Assembly (NCBI GenBank): GCA_049515555.1
Contig: JBEKTY010000075.1
Location: 1 to 58,088 of the forward strand
Length of the DNA: 58,088 nt
Origin: JBEKTY01 sp049515555
GTDB taxonomy: Bacteria; Planctomycetota; Planctomycetia; Pirellulales; Thermoguttaceae
Direction of reading: 5' to 3'
The translations under genes were made by a program, and so were the position numbers. The notes under the pieces were generated by a model. That model made no database searches. It was not told the DNA's origin and was given only the letters and a program-made list of their open reading frames with translations. Shown one piece after another: positions 24,171 through 32,492 of this stretch. Every line of letters starts with the position of its first letter. Within the stretch, counting starts at the first letter, position 1.

Positions 24171-25520
24171 ATGTCCGAGCCGACGTCCCCCGTGAAAACC
24201 TGCATCGCACGAGGCGACCCGCCGCATCTGCCCAAGTATTCGCTGGGAGTAGGCGATCGTTTCGGACACCAGGGGCCGGCGCAGCTCGATGCCTTGATCC
24301 TGGCCCGCGAGCAGGGTGTGCAGGTAACGCCGGTGTGGAACAAGTCGCACCGCGAGCACACGATCGTGGGCAGCGCACCCGGGGCGGTGCGGGCCGAGGC
24401 CGATGCGGCCGTGCGGGCCCGCGGCTGGCACGCGCCCTACTTCGTCGATGCCGACCACGTCGGCCTGCAGACCGTCGACGGGTTCCTCGAGGCCTGCGAC
24501 TTCTTCACCCTGGACGTGGCCGACGAGATCGGCGCCGATCCGCCCCCCGGCGCCGTGGCGCGGTTCCTGGAGCGGCACCGGCAGCTTATCGGCCGGCTGA
24601 CGATTCCGGGCCTGGCGCGGCCGCTGGAGATTAGCGAGCCGCTCCTGGCCGGCACGGCGGGAAAGTTCCTGGCGGCCGTGGCCCAGGCGGGCCGCATCTG
24701 CCGCCGCATCCAGGCCGCCAAGGGACCGGGGGACTGTCCCAATTTTCGTCCGACGAAAATGGGACTGTCCCCTTCGGCCGACGTGGTCATCGAGGTCTCG
24801 ATGGACGAGACCGACCAGCCGCAGTCTCCCGCCGAGTTGCTCGTGATCCTGGCGGCCCTGGCCGACGAAGGCGTTCCCGCCCAAACCATTGCCCCCCGCT
24901 TCAGCGGCCGCTTCAACAAGGGCGTGGATTACGTCGGCGATCCGTTGCAGTTCCGCGCCGAGTTCCAGGCCGACCTGGCGGTGGTGGCCTTCGCGACGGC
25001 CGAGTTCGGCCTGCCCGCCGGTCTGAAGCTGAGCGTGCACTCGGGCAGCGACAAGTTCTCGCTCTACCCGCTGATGCGCGAGCTGTTGGCCCGCTTCGAT
25101 GCCGGCTTGCACCTGAAAACGGCCGGCACCACTTGGCTGGAAGAATTGATCGGCTTGGCCGCCGCGGGCGGCGACGGCCTGGCCATCGCTAAGGAAATTT
25201 ACGCCGCCGCCGTGGGGCGAATGGACGAGCTTTGCCGGCCCTATGCCGCCGTGATCGACATCGATGTGGGCGCCCTGCCGCCGCCGGACGTGGTGCAAAC
25301 CTGGGACGGCCCAACCTTCGCCGCCGCCCTGCACCACGACCCGGCCTGCCGGAGCTACAATCCCAGCCTGCGACAACTGCTGCACGTCGGCTACCGCATC
25401 GCGGCGGAGCTGGCCGGGCGCTTCACCGCCGCCCTGGAAGAGCACGCCGCCGTAATCGCCACCGGCGTTACCGAGAACCTCTGGCAGCGCCACATCCGCC
25501 CGCTGTTCCCGGGATTGTAA
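24171..25520 (+). CDS. uxaE: tagaturonate epimerase UxaE with an inserted palindrome
   Basis: A 449-residue cytosolic enzyme of the UxaE family, which interconverts D-tagaturonate and D-fructuronate in galacturonate breakdown. Family stretches: PKYSLGVGDRFGHQGPAQLD, VTPVWNKSHREHTIVGS, APYFVDADHVGL, VSMDETDQPQSPAELL, APRFSGRFNKGVDYVGD and LSVHSGSDKFSLYP. The start at ATG 24171 follows a modest GGAGAG. At residues about 186-200 the sequence PGDCPNFRPTKMGLSP is not family sequence: it is the translation of a 44-bp palindrome also found at 38216. The insertion keeps the frame, so the enzyme may still fold with a surface loop. A divergent cupin and a secreted amidohydrolase flank it. Confidence 0.85.
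   Translation: MSEPTSPVKTCIARGDPPHLPKYSLGVGDRFGHQGPAQLDALILAREQGVQVTPVWNKSHREHTIVGSAPGAVRAEADAAVRARGWHAPYFVDADHVGLQTVDGFLEACDFFTLDVADEIGADPPPGAVARFLERHRQLIGRLTIPGLARPLEISEPLLAGTAGKFLAAVAQAGRICRRIQAAKGPGDCPNFRPTKMGLSPSADVVIEVSMDETDQPQSPAELLVILAALADEGVPAQTIAPRFSGRFNKGVDYVGDPLQFRAEFQADLAVVAFATAEFGLPAGLKLSVHSGSDKFSLYPLMRELLARFDAGLHLKTAGTTWLEELIGLAAAGGDGLAIAKEIYAAAVGRMDELCRPYAAVIDIDVGALPPPDVVQTWDGPTFAAALHHDPACRSYNPSLRQLLHVGYRIAAELAGRFTAALEEHAAVIATGVTENLWQRHIRPLFPGL
24729..24772. repeat. palindrome family C, copy 1, inside uxaE
   Basis: Reads GGGGACTGTCCC, then AATTTTCGTC, CGACGAAAAT and GGGACTGTCCCC; nearly self-complementary over its length. A second copy is at 38216-38258. Here it lies within the coding sequence and is translated. 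Confidence 0.85.
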
Positions 25521-25544
25521 CCGGTCGGAGGATCGAAAGTAGTA

Positions 25545-25561
25545 GGCACACTCCGTGTGCC
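25545..25561. repeat. palindrome family A, single unit
   Basis: GGCACACTCCGTGTGCC, one arm of the paired element seen complete at 28351 and 42081. Confidence 0.8.
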
Positions 25562-25570
25562 GTCCGCTGG

Positions 25571-25630
25571 GTGCCACTGCTGGCTTGTCCAGCAGTGCTT
25601 CTCACACTGCTGGACAAGCCAGCAGTGGCA
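25571..25630. repeat. palindrome family B, copy 1
   Basis: Two facing units GTGCCACTGCTGGCTTG and CAAGCCAGCAGTGGCA around a short centre, able to form a long hairpin downstream of uxaE. Other copies at 36041 and 37087. Confidence 0.8.
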
Positions 25631-25720
25631 TCCAATCCCGGCACAGAAATGGGGAATTCGGATTTCGCTCTGCATGGCCAAGGTTTCACCACCCCAGGAC
25701 GTCCGTTGGCCGATGACGCG

Positions 25721-25780
25721 AACCCCGGGTCGCGCTCGCGCGACCGCGGGGCTAATGGCTTCGACCCCATCCGGGGTCGG
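25721..25780. repeat. dispersed repeat family D, copy 1
   Basis: AACCCCGGGTCGCGCTCGCG followed by CGGGGCTAATGGCTTCGACC and a CCCATCCGGGG palindrome. The same modules recur at 56351-56474. Confidence 0.75.
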
Positions 25781-25831
25781 AAGAGCGGCCCCACTCTAAT
25801 TTCGGCCTTGGCCTGGGCAACGACTTCCGAG

Positions 25832-26941
25832 TCAAGGCTTCTCTGCCGGTCTCAAGATTCGTCGGGCGTTTTCAGCATACACCTTCTTGAGCACCTCGCA
25901 CGGCAATCCAAAACCATGCAGAGGCCAATGGTAATCGCACAGGCGGCCGGCGTAGAAGTGCTCGTCCGCGGTCTCCAGAACGCGGAACGTGTCGCGGTAC
26001 ATTTCCACGTTGAATCCCAGGTCCGTACCGTACAGCAAGCGGTCCTGGTATCTTTCGTAGAACTTCCTCATGAAACGCGGGATCGCCGCTGTCTCGCCGA
26101 AGCGCGCCCCGATGTCCGCGTATAGGTTGGGATGGGCGTCCAACATGCGTCCCAGGGCCGAGAGGTCGGAGCAGCAGTTGGCGAAGTGGCAGGCGATGAA
26201 CGTCGTGTGCGGATGCTTCTTCGCCGCCCTGGCGAGGGTTGCCACAACCTCGTCGTGCCAGAGGAGGCCCGGCTTCCTGGAGATCTTCCAGGCGAAGGCG
26301 GCCATCAGGCCGTCGTTCGATTGGTCCATGGGCTCGTACATCCAGCGGTCCTCGGCGACGTGGACGCTGACCGGAAAATGCAGCTCGGCGCACTTCTCCA
26401 GGACCGCGTCCAGACGCGGATCGTCGATATGCAAGCGGGCCGCGGCGCTTCGGGCCAGCGGATCGAGGCCGCCGCCCTTGTCGATCAGCTCGCCCACTCC
26501 CCTGGCACCGGCCTTATAGCATCGCACCAGCTCCGCCACCGCCTTCTCGGAGTAGCCCGGTTGATCGCTGTCTTGAAAGTCAAGGCCGCACCACAGCTCG
26601 AAGCGGTCAGGATGCTTCGCCCACAGGGCAACCGCCTCGTCGAATGTCTTGCCGGCGGCACAGACCATGACGATCGACCGCTCGACGCCGGCCGCATCCA
26701 TGTTGCGGAGCCATTGTTCGACCTGAGCCGCATTCTTGGCGTAAGGATGCGCATGGACATCGATCACCGGGAAACGAGCCTTCTCCACCCGCGTCTGAGG
26801 AATCTTGTATATCGAGCGTGGATGGTAGTCTTTCAGCAGCAACCGATCCGGCGGCGTTGCGGCCGGCGGGGTCTCGGCAGCAGCCGTCGCCGTCAGGGCC
26901 AATCCCAGCAGGCACGTCATGGCAAGTCGCGCAGCCTTCAT
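25832..26941 (-). CDS. secreted amidohydrolase-2 family enzyme
   Basis: A 369-residue TIM-barrel metal hydrolase with a signal peptide (MTCLLGLALTATAAAE). Metal and catalytic positions are visible: HxH in VIDVHAHP (His63, His65), His in PVSVHVAED, His in FIACHFANC and Asp in LLYGTDLG. The family (PF04909) includes lactonases and decarboxylases acting on carboxylated rings and sugar-acid lactones. The start ATG 26941 follows GGGGAG. It converges on uxaE across a repeat-filled gap, and a uronate-lactone role would fit, although exported members have no fixed substrate. Confidence 0.8.
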   Translation of the reverse strand: MKAARLAMTCLLGLALTATAAAETPPAATPPDRLLLKDYHPRSIYKIPQTRVEKARFPVIDVHAHPYAKNAAQVEQWLRNMDAAGVERSIVMVCAAGKTFDEAVALWAKHPDRFELWCGLDFQDSDQPGYSEKAVAELVRCYKAGARGVGELIDKGGGLDPLARSAAARLHIDDPRLDAVLEKCAELHFPVSVHVAEDRWMYEPMDQSNDGLMAAFAWKISRKPGLLWHDEVVATLARAAKKHPHTTFIACHFANCCSDLSALGRMLDAHPNLYADIGARFGETAAIPRFMRKFYERYQDRLLYGTDLGFNVEMYRDTFRVLETADEHFYAGRLCDYHWPLHGFGLPCEVLKKVYAENARRILRPAEKP

Positions 26942-27113
26942 GCGTATCTCCCCATCAACTCGATCGTGAAATCAATCGCTCTCCGCCGCACCGCTCAGCG
27001 CAGGTTTACCACGCCTGCCATTCCGCGTCAACAATCAACAAGGGAGAACCGAGGGTGGAAGGATTAAGGCGGGAAGCGGGAGAGGCAGAGCAGCGACCTC
27101 ACGACGCGGGCTG

Positions 27114-28091
27114 CTACGAATCGATCGCCTGCCGGCTGAGGGCCGACCAGAGTGTGGGCAGGGTCTGGCGGTGGTCGCCCGAAAAGAAGTAGCTCTGCCC
27201 GCCGCCGGCCACGGTTCGGGCGAGGATCGTCTTCCAGGGTCGGAAATAATACCGCGCCTGCTCCTTGGAGGGCGGGCCCTGCCGCCAATCGCCCGGCAGA
27301 TCGACCAGATCGAAGACCGCCGTGGTGAAGTCCAGGATCGACTGCCCGTGGTGCCGGGCCACGTTGCGGGCCATGGAGAGGGCCTTCAGGAAGACCTCCG
27401 GGCCGGTGACGGCCGTGCCCACGTTCAAGAAAACACCGCCGGAGAGACCGGCCACGCTGTGGGCGAAGATCAGGAAGTCGGCGTCGCTCAGTTTTCCCCA
27501 CGCCGCCGCGTCGAAGTTGGGATGGGCGTGAATGATGTCGCTGCCGATGCCGACGTGGACGGTCAGCGGCACGCCCGCCCGGTAGGCGGCGGCGGCCAGG
27601 CTCAGCTCGGACCAGGCCGGCCGCTCGGCGTTCACGGTGCGGCCGACGGTCTCGCCCAGTCCTTCATCGCCGCCGGCGGCCTGCTGGACCAGGGCGTTGA
27701 GCCGGCCGGTCTGGCGCCACAGGCCGAACTGGCCTTCCTGGATCCAGCGGGCGACGTTCTCGCTCGTGCCGCCGAAGCTGGCCAGCTCGAAGTCGTGGAT
27801 CAGGCCCGCCCCATTGGTCGCCAGGTGCGTGATCAGCCGCCGCTCGATCAGGTCGATGATGAAGCGGCTCAGGCCGAGCTTGATGGGGTGGGCGCCCATC
27901 ATGAGGATGACGGGCCGCCGGGCCCGCCGGGCAGCCACGATCCGCGCCACCAGGTCCGGAAACTCGGGGTGCTGATAGCCGGACGCCGGCGGGGCCAGCG
28001 GCAGGCAATCGGCGGCCAGCAGTTCGTGCCCACGTTGGGCCAGATCGCAAAGCTGCACCCGGCCGCGATCGAATCGCTCGTATCGGCTCAT
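27114..28091 (-). CDS. deoxyhypusine-synthase-like NAD-fold protein, uncertain
   Basis: 325 residues, soluble. PVILMMGAHPIKLGLSRFII and THLATNGAGLIHDFELASFG recall the NAD-binding fold of deoxyhypusine synthase-like proteins, and HVGIGSDIIHAHPN and SGGVFLNVGTAVTGPEVFLK are well-conserved-looking blocks. The lysine region expected of true deoxyhypusine synthase is not evident, and bacteria lack the usual substrate eIF5A, so the real activity is unknown. There is no good ribosome site at ATG 28091; the leader holds a GGATGAA heptamer array. It stands alone on the strand. Confidence 0.55.
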   Translation of the reverse strand: MSRYERFDRGRVQLCDLAQRGHELLAADCLPLAPPASGYQHPEFPDLVARIVAARRARRPVILMMGAHPIKLGLSRFIIDLIERRLITHLATNGAGLIHDFELASFGGTSENVARWIQEGQFGLWRQTGRLNALVQQAAGGDEGLGETVGRTVNAERPAWSELSLAAAAYRAGVPLTVHVGIGSDIIHAHPNFDAAAWGKLSDADFLIFAHSVAGLSGGVFLNVGTAVTGPEVFLKALSMARNVARHHGQSILDFTTAVFDLVDLPGDWRQGPPSKEQARYYFRPWKTILARTVAGGGQSYFFSGDHRQTLPTLWSALSRQAIDS

Positions 28092-28095
28092 CGAA

Positions 28096-28127
28096 GGAAG
28101 GATGAAGGATGAGGGATGAAGGATGAA
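28096..28127. repeat. heptamer array (GGATGAA)n
   Basis: About four tandem 7-bp units with one base change, immediately upstream of the deoxyhypusine-synthase-like gene. Confidence 0.75.
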
Positions 28128-28350
28128 TTACCCATGGCCGGTGGCCAATAGCCGCCGGAGGACAAAGGGCGAGAACGGTCCCCCGCGGCTTGGAACATTG
28201 CGCGATTGTAGCCCATCCATGGGCCGGGCCAAAGGGCATTTATGGTTCAAAGGTGCAGAAGCTGCTGGAGCGTTTGCACCAGCCCGCATCCGTGTGAACG
28301 AGCTGTGAGCTAGAATTCCATTGGGCCGCCCTTTGCAAGCGGTTCGTGCC

Positions 28351-28412
28351 ATGTATCCGGCACACTCCGTGTGCCGCTGCCAACAACGGCACACGGAGTG
28401 TGCCGGATACAT
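28351..28412. repeat. palindrome family A, complete paired element
   Basis: ATGTATCCGGCACACTCCGT and its exact reverse complement flank a 10-nt centre; each arm is itself palindromic (GGCACACGGAGTGTGCC). It lies 24 bp before the DUF1570 start codon, in the likely 5' leader. Confidence 0.85.
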
Positions 28413-28435
28413 TGGCGGTCCTGGGGAGACTCGCC

Positions 28436-29509
28436 ATGCGGATTGCGGTTGCCGTGGCTGCCGTGTGCCTATGGGCGGCGGGGGCGCACGCTCAGACGAC
28501 GGCCCAAGCGATGGTTCGGCTGACGCTCCAGGGGCAGACCATCGAAGGCACGCCGCTGGCGTGGGACCGGTCGCAGGTAAAGCTGCTGGGGCGCGACGGC
28601 CGGCTGTGGACCTTCCCGCCCGACGAGGTCGCCGACTTCCAGCCGACGGCCAGCCGGTTCCAGAGTTATTCGGTATCGGAACTTCGCTCGGCCCTGTTGA
28701 GAGAATTGGGCGGGGGGCTGGAGGTCAGTGGGACGGGCCATTACCTGGTGGTCCACCTGCCGCAGCAGGGCGACCGCTGGGGCGAGCGGCTGGAAGGGCT
28801 GTATCGGTCGCTGGTGCGCTACTTTTGGGTCCGCGGTTTTCAGCCCGCGCCTCCCCCGCTGCCCTTGGTGGCCGTCGTCTGCCGGGACCGGGCGGAGTTC
28901 GTGCGGTACGCCCGCGGGCACGCGCAAGCCATGCCGGCCGGCGTGGTCGGATATTACGACCTCAAGTCCAACCGGATCGTCGTGTACGACATGGGCGGGG
29001 CCGGCAGCTCCGCTTCCTGGCAGCAGAACGCCGCGGTGTTGATCCACGAGGCAACGCACCAGACGGCGTTCAATACGGGCCTGCATAGCCGCTTGGCGCC
29101 GCCGCCGCTGTGGCTGGCCGAGGGGCTGGCCACGCTCTTCGAGGCGCCCGGCGTGTTCAACTCCGACGAGCACCCGCAAGCGGCCGAGCGGATCAATCGC
29201 GGCCGGTTCGAGCAGTTCCAGTTGTATCGGCCGCGGCACCGGCCGGAGTGGCTGCTCCGCATGATCGCCGGCGACGAGTTCTTTCGTCAGGACGCGGCGC
29301 GGGCCTATGCCGATGCGTGGGCGCTGACGTTCTATCTGACCGAGAGCGAGCCGCAGAAGTACGTCCGCTATCTGCTGGCCACGGCCCGCCGCCCGCCGCT
29401 GTCGGAACCGACGGCGGCCGAGCGCTTGGCCGAGTTCACGGCCGTCTTCGGCGGCGATTGGCAGATGCTCGAGGCCCGGTTGCTGCGGTTCATGGCGCAG
29501 TGGAAGTGA
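28436..29509 (+). CDS. secreted DUF1570 putative metallopeptidase
   Basis: 357 residues with a signal peptide (MRIAVAVAAVCLWAAGAHAQ). A small N-terminal beta domain is followed by a zinc-peptidase-like core with HEATHQ (in VLIHEATHQTAFN) and a downstream glutamate in WLAEGLATLFE, the arrangement of gluzincin-type enzymes and of the planctomycete DUF1570 family. ATG 28436 follows GGGGAGA with good spacing; the frame extends upstream into a repeat. The substrate is unknown. The gene is single, between two repeat copies. Confidence 0.8.
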   Translation: MRIAVAVAAVCLWAAGAHAQTTAQAMVRLTLQGQTIEGTPLAWDRSQVKLLGRDGRLWTFPPDEVADFQPTASRFQSYSVSELRSALLRELGGGLEVSGTGHYLVVHLPQQGDRWGERLEGLYRSLVRYFWVRGFQPAPPPLPLVAVVCRDRAEFVRYARGHAQAMPAGVVGYYDLKSNRIVVYDMGGAGSSASWQQNAAVLIHEATHQTAFNTGLHSRLAPPPLWLAEGLATLFEAPGVFNSDEHPQAAERINRGRFEQFQLYRPRHRPEWLLRMIAGDEFFRQDAARAYADAWALTFYLTESEPQKYVRYLLATARRPPLSEPTAAERLAEFTAVFGGDWQMLEARLLRFMAQWK

Positions 29510-29550
29510 CGGTTGGGATCGGCCGAGGAACAGCCTCAAGGCTTCAATGC

Positions 29551-29605
29551 AGCCCGCACACGCCGTGTGCGGAACGCGGCACACGGCGTGTGCCGACTAC
29601 ATTGG
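29551..29605. repeat. palindrome family A, variant pair
   Basis: CGCACACGCCGTGTGCGG and GGCACACGGCGTGTGCC, then ACTACATTGG. It lies between the convergent DUF1570 and CPBP genes and could form a bidirectional terminator-like hairpin, without a T-run. Confidence 0.75.
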
Positions 29606-29610
29606 GGCCC

Positions 29611-30408
29611 TTACCAGAGGCTCCAATTGCCGGTGGCGAGAACGTAGATTCCCAGCAGCAAGTTGGTCGTGGCGTGCGCGGCGACGCAGTCCCAGAGGTT
29701 GCGCGTGCGGACCATGAGCCAGGTGACCAGGGCGAACCAAGCGACGGCGGGCAGCATTTCGGCGGGATGCGTCAGGGCGGGAAAGAGCAGGCTGACGGCC
29801 AGGGCCGCGCGATTGACCCGGCCGAAGGGAACCTGCCACCAATCCGGGGCCATGACCAGTCGCATGAGGAATCCGCGGAGGAAGAACTCCTCGATAATGG
29901 GCACGATCAAGACCAGTCCGAGGAAGCGGACGGCGAGAAAGCCGGCCAGGCAGCCCGGCGCACCCGCGAATTGCCGGAGCGGATCGAGTGCCGGGCGGTC
30001 GCCCAGGGCCGACAGCCAGCCCAGGCCCAGGCCGCCGAGGGCCCGGCGGTCGAGGGCCAGCCGGGCCAGGCCGACCCACACGACCAGACCCAACACACCC
30101 ACGGCCACGGCCCGCAGGCTCACCCGGAAGGCGAACCCCCGATAAGCGGGCAACACCAGGGCCATGGCGGCCAGGGTCAGACCGATTTTCAGGGTATAAA
30201 GCAGCGGGTAGGCGGCGTAAGGGATCGCCAGGCCGAGCATGCTGCCGCCAGGCCGATCGGGCGTGGGGTCGAGCGACCCGGCCACCAGGTACACGGCATA
30301 GGGCAGGAGGAAGACCAGCCAGCGGTGCTCGTCCAGGAGGCGTAGGCGGCCGGGCGGCAGTCGTGTCGAGGCCGGGTCGGCCCGGCTCGGGCCGGCGGCG
30401 GGGCTCAT
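29611..30408 (-). CDS. CPBP/CAAX-type intramembrane protease (exosortase-associated type)
   Basis: A 265-residue polytopic membrane protein with about seven hydrophobic segments. The protease motifs are EEFFLRGFLMR, a later H in FPALTHPAEM, and NLWDCVAAHATTNLLLGIYV. The overall pattern, including the ending LATGNWSLW, resembles the CAAX-protease-related proteins that accompany exosortase systems, where they may process sorting signals. It starts at ATG 30408, overlapping the stop of the upstream HTH gene by ATGA, so both are expressed together. No exosortase gene is seen nearby. Confidence 0.8.
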   Translation of the reverse strand: MSPAAGPSRADPASTRLPPGRLRLLDEHRWLVFLLPYAVYLVAGSLDPTPDRPGGSMLGLAIPYAAYPLLYTLKIGLTLAAMALVLPAYRGFAFRVSLRAVAVGVLGLVVWVGLARLALDRRALGGLGLGWLSALGDRPALDPLRQFAGAPGCLAGFLAVRFLGLVLIVPIIEEFFLRGFLMRLVMAPDWWQVPFGRVNRAALAVSLLFPALTHPAEMLPAVAWFALVTWLMVRTRNLWDCVAAHATTNLLLGIYVLATGNWSLW

Positions 30409-30929
30409 TCCGGAAGGTCCACGAAAACGTCGTCCGAGAGGGTTCGCATCGCCGCAATGCCCAGCTCGTCCAGACTACGACGCTTGCCCACGGCGTGCCA
30501 CGCACTGACGCCCTGCAACTCGGGCATGATTTCCACCAGTTGCTCGATGAGCGTCTGGGCCATCAGGCGAATGGCGTCCTGGTCGGCCTGTTCCAGGAGG
30601 GCCAAGGAAGTCTTCATGAGGCGGACCAATTGCGCCCGCTGCAGAAGCGGTTGCGAGAGCACGTCTTCCGACTCGACCAGCAACTCGGAGATCGGCACTT
30701 CCAGCGCCTCTTGCCACTGGTACAACTTGCTCAAGGGCAAGTCGGCGGTCTCCTGCTCTTCGTGTCGAATCTGGGAGACCTCGACGTTCATCCGCCGCGC
30801 CAAGGTGCGGCGCGACACGCCTTGCAGCCGCCGAACGGCCGCCAACCGATGCAAAGCCCGCCCCTTGGCAGGGAGCTTCACATCTTCTTCTGTACCACTC
30901 GTTTCCGACGTCCAATCGACTTGGCTCAT
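30405..30929 (-). CDS. Xre-type helix-turn-helix regulator
   Basis: A 174-residue DNA-binding protein. The helix-turn-helix (LAAVRRLQGVSRRTLARRMN, then EVSQIRHEEQETADLPLSKL) lies at about 31-70; the rest is a helical domain with LLQRAQLVRLMKTSLALLEQ and a C-terminal segment ending DVFVDLPE. The start is ATG 30929 behind AGGGGA; an in-frame ATG at 30950 has no ribosome site. The stop overlaps the CPBP protease start (ATGA). Fixed pairing with a membrane protease suggests a regulator whose level follows, or is controlled by, that protease. Confidence 0.75.
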   Translation of the reverse strand: MSQVDWTSETSGTEEDVKLPAKGRALHRLAAVRRLQGVSRRTLARRMNVEVSQIRHEEQETADLPLSKLYQWQEALEVPISELLVESEDVLSQPLLQRAQLVRLMKTSLALLEQADQDAIRLMAQTLIEQLVEIMPELQGVSAWHAVGKRRSLDELGIAAMRTLSDDVFVDLPE

Positions 30930-31285
30930 GACCCGTCCCCTAACGGTCATGAGCGGAGGAGAACCTTACTGCGGCCAAGCCGCAACCCATAAAGGGTAGC
31001 CCACAACGTGCGTACGGCCTGAAGATGTGACGGGGCGATAACTAATAGAATACCTGAAAAAGAAACGACGAAGCCGCGGCACTGCTGTTCCCCAACGCGT
31101 CATGACCTAAGTATCCGCGACGCGGCGGCACCTGCCTGCCAGAACCGCCGCCAAACTCGGCCCGCCGACGAATGCGGCTAAGGCCCGTCAAGTAACATCA
31201 CAAAGAGCGATTGCAGCCATGCATATCTTCCGAAGACATGATATCCTGGCGGCAAGCGGTTCGCAAGCGGCGTCCATCGGAATTC
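30930..31285. other. 356 bp upstream of the HTH gene, no gene seen
   Basis: It probably contains the promoter of the HTH/CPBP pair, reading leftward, and the downstream end of the GT2-like gene. No ribosome-led frame is visible. Confidence 0.4.
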
Positions 31286-31660
31286 CTAGTCGCTCCCCGC
31301 CGACCGCCTGGACCGGCGGTAATTGGGCCCCACGGGCTGGCTGGCCGTATCCAGCCGCTCCAGCGTCGAGCGGCTCCCCTCACGGAGCAGGGCCACGTCG
31401 CCGCGGCAGTGGGCCAAGCCCGTTTGCAGGGCCGCCTCACGCCCCAACGGCTTGGCATGCCGCATGGAGCGGACTTGTGGGTAGTGGCGCGCCAGCTCGT
31501 CGGCTATCTCGGCGGTGGCGTCCGACGAGCCGTCGTCGATGATCAACAACTGGAAGCGATCGGTCAGATCCGACGCAGCATCAAGGACTTGCGTCACCGT
31601 ATCGACGAGTGTCGCCTGGCAGTCGTGGACGGGCAGAAGTACGGTGAGCGAGCGTTCCAA
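31286..31660 (-). CDS. short family-2 glycosyltransferase-like protein
   Basis: 124 residues from a TTG start behind AAAGGA. The N-terminus is a GT-A nucleotide-sugar domain (LTVLLPVHDCQATLVDTVTQ, LLIIDDGSSDATAEIADELA, VRSMRHAKPLGREAALQTGL) but the protein ends before the acceptor half (no clear DxD). Full GT2 enzymes have 230 or more residues. It is either a truncated gene or one of the short GT2-like proteins seen in planctomycetes; the last 30 residues look random, favouring truncation. Confidence 0.6.
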   Translation of the reverse strand: MERSLTVLLPVHDCQATLVDTVTQVLDAASDLTDRFQLLIIDDGSSDATAEIADELARHYPQVRSMRHAKPLGREAALQTGLAHCRGDVALLREGSRSTLERLDTASQPVGPNYRRSRRSAGSD

Positions 31661-31984
31661 AGCCGGTCCTTTCCAGCGAGAAAAGCATACTCGTTGCCGT
31701 ATCTGAGCTTCGGACCGCGGCGGAAGGCGACTCTAATGAACCTGGAAAGGGCACGGTTAGGCGCTGATTTCCGCCTTCACCGCGCTTTCCGGCTTCATCG
31801 CCCGTTATGGCCATAGGATCAACCGCGCCAGCGTGCCGGCCGCACCGATTACCACCGCGACTGTGGACGGCACCCCCAGTTACACGGAATTTGTGCCATG
31901 AAATACGTACACAGAGGGGGTCACTGGCCATGCCGTCGCCGCGCCGTTATGATGTTGGGAAGACCTTCCAGTTGGTGATGTGCC
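31661..31984. other. 324-bp intergenic region, divergent
   Basis: It lies between the leftward GT2-like gene and the rightward hisI. I see no complete gene or clear promoter; a minus-strand frame of about 24 codons ending ARLILWP has no ribosome site. Confidence 0.35.
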
Positions 31985-32395
31985 ATGTCCGATCCTGCGG
32001 CGACTGAAACCGGCCCCGACTTCTCGCGCGGCGACGGCCTGCTGCCGGCGATCGCCCAGGATGCCCACAGCGGCGAAGTCCTTATGCTGGCCTACATGAA
32101 CGCTGAGAGCTATGCCGAGACGCTGGCCAGCGGCCGGGCCGTCTACTATAGCCGCAGCCGCAAGCGGCTCTGGCGGAAGGGCGAAGAAAGCGGCAATGTC
32201 CAGCTCCTGCGGGCCATCCATGTGGATTGCGATCGCGACGCGATCCTGTTGCTGGTCGAGCAAGTCGGCGGCGCCGCCTGCCACGAGGGATACTCCAGTT
32301 GCTTCTTCCGCCGCGTTACGCCGGAAGGGCTGGCGGTCGTGGGCCGTCGGGTTTTCGACCCGGCCCAGGTTTACGGCAAAAAGTCACAGCCATGA
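31985..32395 (+). CDS. hisI: phosphoribosyl-AMP cyclohydrolase HisI
   Basis: A 136-residue cytosolic enzyme catalysing the third step of histidine synthesis (hydrolytic ring opening of phosphoribosyl-AMP). Family residues are plain: LMLAYMNAESYAETLASGRA, YYSRSRKRLWRKGEESGN, VDCDRDAILLLVEQVGGAAC and HEGYSSCFFR, which supply the zinc cysteines and magnesium aspartates. No HisE domain is fused. Its stop overlaps a tiny ORF by ATGA, the first link in an overlapping chain that ends with hisG. Confidence 0.95.
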   Translation: MSDPAATETGPDFSRGDGLLPAIAQDAHSGEVLMLAYMNAESYAETLASGRAVYYSRSRKRLWRKGEESGNVQLLRAIHVDCDRDAILLLVEQVGGAACHEGYSSCFFRRVTPEGLAVVGRRVFDPAQVYGKKSQP

Positions 32396-32451
32396 ACAAT
32401 ATTTTCATGAGCGAAATTCCAGGGTTGGACCTCCCACGGGGTGAACGATGA
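32392..32451 (+). CDS. tiny leader ORF a (19 aa), hisG-start-like
   Basis: Reads MNNIFMSEIPGLDLPRGER. It begins in the hisI stop (ATGA) and ends in the next tiny ORF's start (ATGA). Its start and its ending CTCCCACGGGGTGAACGATG resemble the hisG initiation region, so it looks like a copied start that has drifted. It may serve only to carry ribosomes along. Confidence 0.45.
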   Translation: MNNIFMSEIPGLDLPRGER

Positions 32452-32492
32452 ACAACGTTTTAGACTTGGACCTCCCGCGGGGAGAACAATGA
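32448..32492 (+). CDS. tiny leader ORF b (14 aa), hisG-start-like
   Basis: Reads MNNVLDLDLPRGEQ and overlaps ORF a and hisG by ATGA at each end. The hisG protein begins MSNILQLGIPAGS, the same pattern. The sequence CCGCGGGGAGAACA inside it provides the ribosome site of hisG. Confidence 0.5.
   Translation: MNNVLDLDLPRGEQ

Noticed and set aside
25521..25831. Regularly spaced palindromes suggestive of CRISPR
   Set aside because: They are different families with no equal-length spacers and no cas genes nearby.
31800..31880. Minus-strand frame ending VAVVIGAAGTLARLILWP
   Set aside because: Too short, no start site, and lies in a divergent promoter region.
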